NCBI RefSeq assembly: GCF_003945595.2
Contig: NW_024104315.1
Coordinates: 1,240,001-1,304,000 of the forward strand
Source of the DNA: Pipra filicauda
Lineage: Eukaryota > Chordata > Aves > Passeriformes > Pipridae
Direction of reading: 5' to 3'
DNA length: 64,000 bases
Shown: positions 42,701-54,700 of the stretch, piece by piece
Layout: each line of letters starts with the position of its first letter
Numbering within the stretch: the first letter of the stretch is position 1
Notes under the pieces: model-generated
Databases searched by the model: none
Told to the model about the DNA's origin: nothing
Seen by the model: the letters and a program-made list of their open reading frames with translations, nothing else
Translations under genes and position numbers: made by a program

Positions 42701-45700
42701 TGGTGTGAATGCCAGGAGAGCCAGGAACCTGTTTGCTCAAGTGAGCATCCTGCTTACAGAATCATAGGATTGTGGAGCTGGAAAAGACCTCTAAGATCAT
42801 CAAGTCCAACTGTCAAACCACCACCACCACCACCTTGTTCACCACTCAGCCATGTCCCCAAGTGCCACATCCCCATGGTTTAAAACTTCCAAGGACGGTG
42901 ATTTCACCACTTCCCTGGGCTGCCTGTGCCCAGGGCATGTGGGCACAACCCTTTCCATGAAGAAAATTTCCCTAATATCCAATCTAAACCTTCCCTGGCC
43001 CAACTTGAAGCTGTTTCCTCTCATCCTGCCACTTGTTACCTTGGAGAAGAGGCTGACACTCACTTCACTACAGCCCCCTTTGAGGTAGTTGTAGAGGGCT
43101 TATCCCATGCTCAGGACAAGTTTCATGAGGAATAGTAGTGATTCCAGTTTCCACTTAACACAGCAGAATTCCCCATCTTTCTGTAATAGGTTTTTAACCA
43201 GAGAGAACTGAACTCAGCTCGGAGAAATTATGGAGATCCATTGATACTGTTTTACCTCAAGTGTGTTAAAAATAAAAAGAGCAGCAAGCATGTGTAATTA
43301 ATTAATTTTGTACTGAATGAAGAAGCAGGTTAATAATGAAGCACATGCAGGCAAAATCCTCACAACTCTTCTGTGCTAAGTTTCATGACATTTGCTGCCT
43401 TCTCAGCTGATACTTACACTGAAAACTGTGCAAGACTCCAACTGCTGCAGTGAGAGGTTGAAGTGTTGTTGTTTGCTGTTCTGTTGATTTTCTGTAGCTC
43501 CATGTGGGTGTTTGGGGCATTTGCAAACACCATCTTGCTGTGAGGTGCTTAGGGAGCCAACAGAGTGGGTCTCACTGAGGTTCATCTGGTGCCTCTGAAA
43601 TGGGTTGGTGGGATCTGAGAGAGAAGCTCTGAAGCTCTTGACTTGGGTGTATCAGGAACCTTTTGTTAATTATTCTGGACATTTTATATGCAGTTTGTTG
43701 TACAACTGCTTCAGGTTGTCCTCAGGAGACTTGGTAGAAGCCCCTGCAGCTGAGGATATGATAGATGGGAGGGCTAGAAATGGGCAAAGAGGGAGGCAAA
43801 TCATCCTTAACTGTGCACCCCTCCAGTGCTGCTGTCAAGGAAATAATCTCTGCCCTTCTGTCTGTGTATTACTGTGGATCTTCTCTTGTCCACATCTTTT
43901 CTGAGCACCTTTCTGCTTGTTGCATTTGTCTGTCCATTGGGCACGGCTCTCACTGGTGGAGGTTGTGTGGGGTGAAGGGAATTTCCTTTCCTGCAAGTCT
44001 TTCCCCGAAGGAATCTTCTGAAAAATCCTGTTGTGTCATTATGGTAGTGAGAGACAATCATTTCAAAGTTGCTGTTCAAGACTGCATGAGGTAAAAAACT
44101 TTAACAGTTGAAGGTTATTCTAGTTTCAATTGGTGCAGCTGAAAAAGATGGAGTTAATGTGGGATTTCTGTCTCTCTCACAGACACACACACACACACAT
44201 CCCCCCTACATACATCTCTAAAACATTGTTTTTGCTGATGTCCAAAACCAGTAATACATGGATGGGTTCAAATTTGTTGTATATTGTCAGTGAATAGTCA
44301 TAAAGTTTTCAAGCACCAGGTTGGTAATTGCCCTGGTTTCAGCTGGAATAGAGTTCATTTTCTTCTGATGCAATTTAATATATCTGAGGTAACAGTAGAG
44401 TATTTTAAAATCTTAAAATCTCTTCATAATTCTTTAGAATCATGCTGTTAAAGGATGGAGGACTAAGAATAGCCAATGTGACCAAAGTGGATGCTGGAAC
44501 CTACACGTGCCTGGCAGCAAACCAGTTTGGAACAGCCAGTGGCTCAACAAACTTAATAGTTACTGGTGGGTGAACTGGGATGGAGGGTCTGTGGGAAGGG
44601 ATGGACTTGGAATTGCAAACTCTGTGACAGGAGTCTGAGTTTGCTTATTGACAAATTACTAAATGTCGTGGAATGTAAAGAATATGAGAAGTTTTACATT
44701 TAACAATCTGTAAAGATAAAAGGATATTTATTACAGCTCTTTTATTGAGAGGAAAGAGACTGAGGGATTTTCTGTCTTTCACAAAGATATTCTCAGATGT
44801 GAGGGAGTTCTGAACACTTTCCTCCCTTCTCTCACTTGTCTAAATACTAAACAGTGCAATTATGCTTTTAAGTTCTTGGGCTTTTTTAAATCTGTTATGG
44901 AAAAAAAATGTTAATCAAAAAGTGTTTGAGGTAATTTTATATTCCAGTTGAAAATCTGTTTAGCCCAAAGGAAGTCTGTGTGCTGTTTGCTTGTGGAAAA
45001 AGATGTGGTAGAAACTCCAGCTTCAGGGGAGCATTCAGGGACTCCACAAGCAAATAAAATATTAAGTCAAAAGCAAATTGCACACAGAATTGTTAAAAGG
45101 GGTCTTGCCCCTTCCTCCAAGTCATCCATTGCTGGCTGAGATAATGTATTAAAAGAACCAGTGGTTTGTGAAGTTTATCTGAAGAATGTGTTTTCTCATA
45201 ACATTCTTTTTCAAAGATTTGAATATCTGAAAAATTTTCCAAGCTCAGGAGCACAGACTGGAAATGTGAAGCTGTTAATTCACTGAACAAAATAATTCTG
45301 TTTGGACCTAAGAGATATACAGGATATGTAATGCACTGGGATATCAGATAATTCTAAGTGATTCATGTCCCTTTATATAGAAGTAATAGAATTATATACA
45401 AAATTCTTAGAATTAAATATTATTTTTACGGTATTTACAGTAGTTGACATTTTTCTCCAATAATATGAGTCTGGAATAGCAAGCAGCTATTCTTAATGGC
45501 ACTGTTTACATTTTATATGATGTATGGACCTAAATATCCAATGCAGTCTTCCTCATCTGGATTTGCCCTGGTTTCTGGACTTTATTAGCTCCTTTTTTAC
45601 TCCCACCTCTTCATCTTCCCCGTGGCTGCTGCTGCTGCTTCTTGCTCCGAAACAGGAGTGTTTTGGAGGCACGAAGCTGAGAGACACAAAGCTGAGAGGC

Positions 45701-48700
45701 ACACACGTCTCGAATGGCTGTGGGTTGCAGTGGTTTGGCTTTGTGAAGTGTGTTGGTTTGCACACAGGAGGTTAAAATTCACCTTTCCAGTGTCAGGCAG
45801 CTCCCACTCATCAGTGTGCGAGGACACAACGCTCCCACAGCGGCATTTCCAGCCCGGCTGCACTGTCAGTCACCGGGTGCAATATCAGGAGCAAGCAAAG
45901 CTCAGCAGGACAGGAATCCACTAACCAATATTCCTGCTCTCCACAGAGCCAACCAGGATCACCTTGGCACCTTCCAACATGGATGTCACCGTTGGGGAGA
46001 GCGTGGTGCTGCCGTGCCAGGTTCAGCACGATCCCATCCTGGACATCACCTTCACCTGGTACTTCAATGGAACCCTCACTGACTTCAAGAGAGATGCTTC
46101 CCACTTTGAGAAGGTTGGAGGGGTAAGCTGAGAACACCTTCTCTTCATTTGCCTTACAGGTGTAGACTGACTTAGTTATTGTCTTTTTTTCAATGTATAA
46201 AAATAGGAAGTTCCTTCTCTTGCACGGGCATAATTCCAAATCAAAGCCTTACTTTAATGTCTCTGAGGAAATAAAGCATTAAAAAAATATAGTGTTTTTT
46301 TTTCACAAAACATGCTCTGTCAGTGCTGAAGAAAAATCCAGGGTGAGTATTGCCTAACTCAGAATTCTGAATCTAGAACATTATACTTGAAAATTTGTCG
46401 TAAAGGGCATAGTGTTTTTTATGGAATAGAGACATTTAGAGTGGGGTTTTTTAAAGTTTGTGTTTGTGTAAAGAGGGATTTAAGCTCTTCAGTAGAAGAC
46501 TTCATAGATATCCAGGAGATCCACAGGAATATTTTATGGGCTTTGTATCACATTAAGGTCAGTGGAATAATTTCATCTGGAGTTACATGCAGGTCGTGGT
46601 AAATAAATAAGCCTAAATATGTCTGAGCCTTCCAATAGTTGCAGTGTGTATTTGCTAAATGAAAATATCATTGCAAAAAATAACTTCAGCTTTCTTGTTT
46701 GGAAAATAATTTTTTAATAGATAGATTTCTGTGTAATGATGTCTGGGAGGTCCCTGTCACACCTGCCTGAGGTCTCCAGCATTGTAGTTAGTGGGACATT
46801 ACGGGATCACCACCTGGTCTTCCAGATGGTTAGAAAACTATGGGATGCAAGGCTGGCTGACTGCTGGTTTTGGGGTTTTTTTTGTTAGGTGATTTATACA
46901 GAGAGCATGACAGACCAAGCAGATGCCCAGATTTTGAGCAGACTTGCCTCTAAACTGGGTGTCACTCAGCAATGGCTGGGGCTGTTCTGCAGCTGAGAGA
47001 AGCAAAAGCAATTCCAGAAGTTGTTCCTCCTGCATGGAATACTCCTTATTTCTAATATTCCATGTATTAGGGGGAAAGGAAGATGACCTGGGCTTGTCCC
47101 CACTGACAAAGGTTTAATCTGAGCAGGGAGGAATGCAGATACCCCGATGGAAATGGGGGGAGCTTTTTCCTGCTGCAAATTTCTATGTTCCCCCTGGTAC
47201 CTTGAGATTCTTCCCCAAAATATCCACAAATATTTTAAATGCAGCATTAATATTTTGGTGCCTTTCATGTCAAGCAAAACTATTCTATTTGGCAGCCCCA
47301 TTTGTGGAGATGCCTTAAACTGAGTTTGCTAAGATAAGTTTGTGCAGAACGTGATTTGCTTGTATTCATTGCTGATGTTGGGCATTCCCTGAATATCCAC
47401 TTCCAATCAAGTAGATGGATTTTAGATTGCTTTTAACCCAACTTTTAATTTATTGTAAGCAATCAGCACTGAATTGTCCTGCAAACAACTTCCATCTGTG
47501 CTTTCACAGAAGACCAGGCACACACATGGAAGAGAATCAGGCAATTGGTTTCAGCTTCTGTTGAATAAAGAATTGAGACATTGTAATGCTGAAACAAAGA
47601 AAAATAACCAAACATTTGGAAAGGTTATTTTTTTTTTTCCTAAGATTAAAATAAACCTAAAAATCATGTCTTTCCCTTTCTCCCAAAGTGCTGTGTGCCC
47701 AGGAATCAGTCGTGTGGCCAGAGTAGCTGCAGATACACACAAAGTAGGGCTCTGTCCTCAAACAAATTTTCTCCAGAAAATTTAAATGTAAAGCTTTCAG
47801 AAATCCAAATCTGTCTAAGAGGTTTTTCACATGGAAAATACCTTGTGAATGAGGTTAAAGCAGTAATTCAGCTGACATGAAGAGGAGATTTTTTTTTAAG
47901 GGACACTGCCAGTGGTTTAGTATCAAGTTCTCTGCCCAGTGATGTAGAAAACAAATATTTTACAAGGAGCCCTGAGATGATTTGAAGTTACAGTTACTAC
48001 TCAAGTTCTGTGTGTGTTTCCTGTGACTCAGGATATCAACCACATGCTATGATAAGAGAGAGAACAATAGAGGAGAAAAACCTAAACATTAAATATTCAG
48101 TGAAGAACAAAGAATAGACAGACCCTTAGGCTTGCAAAATGGGAAATTTAGCCCAAGCTTTAAATGAAAGTGTGCTCACAGTAACCTGCAGAATGGCCCA
48201 AATTCAGCTTTGTCATTTACACGTTCCTTAAAAATCTGTCATAACTTGGCTTATAAATTCTAGCTATAAATTCCATAAAGCCTGTATAGAAGTCAGATTG
48301 GTTCATGGCCATAGAAAGTTTGTTTTTCCCTTTCTTGGGACTTTGAGACAAATGGTTGGTCTGTCACAGGCCACTGATGTTATTGATGCTTCCTGAGAGC
48401 AGGAGGTATGTTCCCAGTCCGAGCTCACCATGGTGTAGCTTAATTATCCCAAAAAGAGGGACATCATCCTATGTTTGGTAGGAAAATGCTCACAGACAAC
48501 GAGCATGGAGCAGTAACTTGCTGTCCTGGACAGTGTCTTCTATGCACTTCTTGAGCAATTTGACATTTTTCGTTGATTTCCCTTTACAAATACAATCTTA
48601 ATATTAAGCTGCAAAGGTAGTATATTTACATTAACAAGAGCTTTGTGTTTCCACAGAGTGCATCAGGGGATTTAATGATTAGAAACATCCAGCTGAAACA

Positions 48701-51700
48701 CAGTGGGAAGTATGTCTGTATGGTGAAGACAGAGGTGGACAGTGTGGCATCCGCAGCCGACCTGATCGTCCGAGGTACCTTCCAGCTTCAGCTCCTATTA
48801 ATCATATTTTCTTCCTTTTTTTTTATATTGCAGATTACAGAAACAACTGGTGTTGTAGATTACAAACCCAATCCATGACTTGAATTAGGTGATGAATGAC
48901 CGTGGCTTGAATTATGTCATTCTGCCTTGCAGTTAGGGAGAATTACAGCTCAATTTTGGGATGGAGCCTAATTTTTTCCCAGAGAAATTAAGAGCTGGAG
49001 GTTATAATATTGACTTCACATCTTCTCTCACTGACAGTCCTTCAAGCCTCTGACAAGAGGGAACTCACTGGCAGCTGTGAGCCAGTTGTGAGTTGCTGCC
49101 TCTGCAAACTGAAGCGTTGGGGACTCCAGAATCCTTCCTGTGAAATGGGCAACTGCTGGCAGAGCCCAGGAGAGGCTTTGTCCTAGGGACATGCTGGAGT
49201 CTAAAGCATATAATGGAGGCTTATTCCTTTTCATTCAGAGCTGGAATGTTCACAGTTGAGCCAGAACTGTAGCTTTCTTTGCTGCTGTTACAGCTACATT
49301 TATTACAGGGAAAAAGCTTTGATCTAGAAAAGCACATTATGTGATCAGCACTTAATATATTTTTAAAATATGTCAGATATTTTCCCCTTGTCAGTGTACT
49401 GTTAGTCATTTCAACCCCCTTTGCTGGTGCAGATGAGACAAACCCCAGCATTTTTGCCAGGATGCCCAGAATGAGGATTTTCCAGAAGGCAGCAGAAAGC
49501 TTGTCTGACTGAATTGCTGCTTGAATTGCTGGTCAGATGTTGGGCTGAAAAATTGCTCCAGTGTGCTGTACAGTAAAACAGCTGTAGGTAAAAAATTGGC
49601 AGACTACAGAGATGTATTAGTAGATTAAAGGAGGACATTTAGGACTAAAGGGAAAGACAGAGGGATGGTGCTGAACAAAGGTTCTTGGTAAAAAACCAAA
49701 CCCCAGTCATCTGTTCTACAATTGAGAGTATTTCAGGTTGAAACGATCAGAGTTAAGTTTAGTGAATGTAAAACAATAATTACAAGTGTTCCTATTCCAA
49801 GCTCAATTGTTTCCTTCCTCCCACGGCGCTGACAGAGTGGGAATCCATACTGCTGGTAGTGACTTCCAGGGCTCTGGCTTCACAAAACACTGCCTGTTTT
49901 TTTCATTCTGATTGTAGGCTCACCTGGGCCCCCTGAACACGTGAGAGTGGATGAAATAACTGATACCACAGCTCAGATCTCCTGGCAGGAAGGGACAGAT
50001 AATCACAGCCCAGTGACCACCTACACCATCCAGGCCAGGACACCCTTCTCAGTGGGATGGCAGAGAGCCACAACAGGTAAACACAGTTCTTGTGACGGTT
50101 CTGCTGGAATGTTTTTGACCAGGGACACCATGTCCTTAGTTTCCTTTTTTTTTTTTCTTTCTGTTTAATAGTTCCAGATGTGATCGACGGGAAAACGTTC
50201 ACAACCACAGTAGTGGATTTAAATCCTTGGGTTGAATATGAATTCCGTGTAGTTGCCACTAACAAAATAGGAGGTGGAGAACCTAGTTTGCCCTCAGAAA
50301 AAGTAAGAACTGAAGAGGCAGGTTAGTGGGTTCTTCTCTTTGTTTTTAATTCAAGAATCTTGAATGTTAGCAAAAAAAGGGCATGTTCATATCTTTGGCT
50401 CTTTGCAAACAAGCTTGGAATTGCCATTGGATATAAAAGCCTATAACTAGTTTGTCCATATTTTTTTCATTTAGCTGTGGGACAATTTGTGTTGCATTAC
50501 TGAACATCACAGAAGCCTAACATTTAAATCCATTTAAACTGTATTTAGTATGCCAAAAGCTGCCAGTTCAGGCAGTGTTGCAGAGTCTGAAGGTATTAAT
50601 GGATGGAAAGAGTTTAATTTTGACAGGGATTTTTCATTCATGGTGTTTGATCAGTGTACACTTTCCATGTAACAAGCACAAGGCTCAGAAGAACCCATCA
50701 ATTAAAACCCCAGTTAACTTGGAATAAGGCCATTGCCCAGTTTATCTGGATAACATCGCTGAAAGTATTCAAGGCCTGGCTGGATGGAGCTCTGTGCAAC
50801 CTGGTCTAGTGGAAGGTGTCCCTGTCCACAGAAGTGTGGTTGGAACAAGATGATCTTTAAGGTCCCTTCCAACTCAGGCCATTCTGTGATTCTGTAAGTT
50901 AACTCTATTAAAGAAATGAAGCATGTCTGCAGTTTTTAGAATTCATGAACACAGCAGACATGCTGTAGTCTGTGAGCTCTTTAGGTGCTCAGAGAAACCT
51001 CAGGCTGGCCCAGGAATGGGAAGCAGGAGGGTGAATGTGGGACAGGGCTGGGGCTTTCCAGGACTGCCCATCCTGTCCCAAAAGCATTTACCCTGATTGC
51101 ACGAGGAATATGAATACAACTGGGTTAAATTGCATGAGGTTAATGTGACGTGGTCTCTTGTCTCTACACCGTGCAGACAGCTCTATGTTTCCTTTCCACA
51201 GTTCCCGAAATTCCCCCCTCTGAGGTCAGTGGGGGAGGAGGCAGCAGGTCTGAGCTGGTCATAACGTGGGATGTAAGTTTGCTGGCAAGCAGTTTTCTTC
51301 AGAGAGTGATTGTTCCCATTCAAACTCTTCAGAGCTGAATTTCCCTGGCTGCAGCAGCTTCTCCTCTGGGATGTGTCTGTGCTTGGTGCCGTGTGTGATG
51401 TGAGCTCTGCACGTTTGCCTCCCCTCCCTCGCTGCCACGTGTCGCTGTGCTGGGTGGCAGTGCCTGGGAAATTTAGTTAGTTTGGCTGGGGTTGCTTCTG
51501 TTCTCAAACAAATGTTAATGCTAAAAATGGCCAGGAGGACAGGGCAAGAGGAGGGGGGGGAAGGTTAAGCCAAAGAATTAGGCTTTACAGTGCGAATTTG
51601 CAGTTCTTGCTTTCCTGCCATTAACTCTGGATGCATGTGCTAACCAACACACTCACCTACCGGTTTATATCATATATCCCCTTCTTAAAGATTTAAAAAA

Positions 51701-54700
51701 ATGTTAATATTCTGTTACTAACAGTGCTTACTCTGTGTGGTTATCTAATCATACATGAGAGGAAGCTTTAAGCTACTGTACTCAGGTAGTATTGGATTGT
51801 GCAATAGCTGACTGAGCAATTATTCATTTTTTATGAACTGTGGATTGATGAAAAAAAATTTATTTACTGGAGAGTGTCTTAAAGCAGAATACTTAGTGGA
51901 AGACAAAGATTATACCTGAAAATTGTTCTCTTCTTGAAGTGCAAACCTTAAAATAGGTTCAGGGAACACATTTTGCTCTGCTGTACCAGAGTTAATTGGC
52001 TGATGGAACGATGCCAAAGGCAGTGCCAGAACCTGGTTGCAGTCATGTACATAAGTCTGTTGGCACTTTATTCCTGCAAAACATACCCAGTGCAGTGTGT
52101 GGCTTCACAGATTTCTGTCTGTTGCTTTTCTCACAGCCTGTCCCTGAGGAATTACAGAACGGAGAAGGCTTTGGCTACGTCGTTGCTTTCCGCCCCTCTG
52201 GCACCACAACGTGGATACAGACTGTGGTCACCTCCCCTGACACCCCAAAATACGTGTTCAGGAATGAAAGCATCTTGCCCTTTTCACCCTATGAAGTCAA
52301 AGTTGGTGTCTATAACAATAAAGGAGAAGGGCCCTTCAGTTCAGTCACCACGGTTTATTCAGCTGAAGAAGGTACAGGATTGAGTTGCTTCCAAATATTT
52401 ACTGTGAGCTGTTCCATCAGAGAACAGCAACAGTTCATAGAAATGAGATCTTCTGTTCATATGTTTATTTGCACAGTCCCCAGTTCTGTTTGTCACCTCT
52501 CCTTCCTTGGTTTCCCAATGCAGAGCCCAGCACAGCCCCCTCTGGAGTGTCTGCCACCAGCCTGTCCTCCTCGGCCATCGAGGTCTCCTGGGCACCCATT
52601 CCCTGGAAGATAAGCAATGGGAGGTTACTGGGCTATGAGGTGAGTTTATTTAACTAAAAATATTCAAATAACACCCCCCCATTTGATTTAAATAAAATAC
52701 ACTCCCCTTTGCAAATGGCCATGGGCCAGAAGGGTCGTGCAGGCTGCGGGACAGCCACACAGATTTACAAAAGATTGCCCCAAATCTTAGTCTTCCTGCC
52801 CCACCCACACCCAGAGGAAGGATAATTTCTTCTATTATTGCAAAAAAGATCACAGACTGAAATTGTGTTTTTCTTCCTGTGCTGATAAATAGTCATGTGT
52901 CTAACATATCTTCAAACTGACATATTTTTTCAGAATTACATTTACTTTCAGAGAAACTTTTTCATAGGGTACATTTTCCTGAGTTTAACTTGTTTTCTCT
53001 TTAATGAAGTAATGGTTTTCCTCTTGTCATTCTTTAATTCAAGCGAGATCTAATATTTCAATTTTCTTTTTCCTACAGTCACACTAAAAAGAGCAGCAGG
53101 CGTGAGAAGCAGATGGATAAGAATATTTTATTTTTGCACAGTAAACACATTTCTGAAACTTTAATGTATTTCTACCTTTTTCAGCTGAGGGGGAAAAAAA
53201 AAAAACCCCTGCACTTAAAAGAGTCAAGTGCATTGCTGTGGGTGAACAGTCCATTCCATGCAAGATTTAAATGGTTTTGCTTTTATATCTCCTAGGTTAG
53301 GTACTGGAATAATGGTCAGAAAGAAGAATCTTCAAACAGAGTAAAAGCTGCAGGGAATGAAACATCAATAAGAATCACAGGTTTGAGGAGCAACTTGGCT
53401 TATTACACAGCTGTCCGTGCCTACAACAGTGCTGGGGCTGGGCCCTTCAGTGCCACCGTGAATGCCACCACTAAAAAGCCACGTGAGTATCTGGAATTCA
53501 AAGTGGGGAGAGACTTAATGGTGTGCAGGAAAAACAGTGGCATTACTGGGAATCACACAGTATGAGTCAGTGGCTTGAATTTTTGTGCAGTCCAGGGCAG
53601 GGGTTGGTTCTAAGCACAATTAAATCAAGCTCGGAGCTTCCTCCCTCCGTGGCTCCAGCAGGACGAGTAAAACTCAGCTATGCCAGTGGAACCCAAGAAA
53701 GATGTGTAATTTCTGCAAAGAACCTTTATTATGCTTCTAATGACTGGAAGAAATTGAAAAGAAAAATCTCTGTTCTTCAGAAGGGGGCAAAAAAAAGAGA
53801 CTTGTTGAATTTTTCAGCGTTCTATAACATATTTATAAGTTCTCTAGGGCATGGCTTTTGAAATGCAATGATCCTCATACAGTTCATGCAAAACAATCCT
53901 TCATGTCCACTGTTTCCCCTTGAACAAATTGCACAAGAGGCCACTTTGCTGTTACAAAGGAGAAATTAAGCTGGAGAACAGATTGTCAAAGGCTGCACTA
54001 ATTTTTCTACAGTGGAAATATTTTTATTGGGCTCCTCCTCCACTGTAACACAACCCCGAGTCAGGGTCATCACTCTTGAAGGATTTCTGTCAGAGGCACG
54101 AGAACATACAATTAAATATATCTGAAAGGTCAAACTCCCTGGAATAGTCATTAACATCCTTCTACCAGAAATAGTTGTGTCATTAATATTATGAAATAAG
54201 CTAATTTATCAGAAATTATTTTAGGCAAAAACGAGTGTCAGGCTGTCACTGAGGACTAAACCAACTCAGATTTGCCAGAGTTTAGATATATTATATGCAG
54301 AGTTACCATGAATTGCTGATCTGAAGTAACTCACTGCCTGTAGCCTGGACAGGACATGTGATAAGTAATTTTTTTCTCTAATTAATCAACTTTGTGGCTG
54401 GTGCCAGCCTGGTCAGCTCAGGGATTTTCAGTCCTTTTTTAGTGGCCACCTGCCTGTGGGATGTGTGAGAACTGGACACTGGTTTGAACAGTCTGGATCA
54501 GGCCCTTGGTCAAGATTGCTGCTATTTGGAATAATTAAAAAGGAAAAATTAATTGCATGTGACTAAAGAGAGCAAAACCATTGCACTACAGTGTAATGTC
54601 ACTCTGAAGGATCTTGCTAACTACCAGTTGAATTGACTAAGACAAATAATTCTCTCTGCTACTACAGCAGAAGCTGATTTTTCATTCAAAGGTGTGATTT

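Larger units (their letters stand above)
36240..44437 (+). other. CNTN3 intron, 8.2 kb (splits Ig5)
   Basis: Contains an (AAAC)n-type repeat at 42003-42080, a minus-orientation CR1 at 42757-43105 and a CA microsatellite at 44180-44201. No coding sequence recognised. Confidence 0.9.

Noticed and set aside
45524..46239. Open frames on both strands around the first Ig6 exon
   Set aside because: They are shadows of the exon and of GC-richer flanking intron. The correct frame is fixed by the splice junctions.
51996..52613. Open frame of 205 codons apparently forming one gene
   Set aside because: Only 52137-52371 is coding in this frame. The rest is flanking intron and an out-of-frame part of the next exon.
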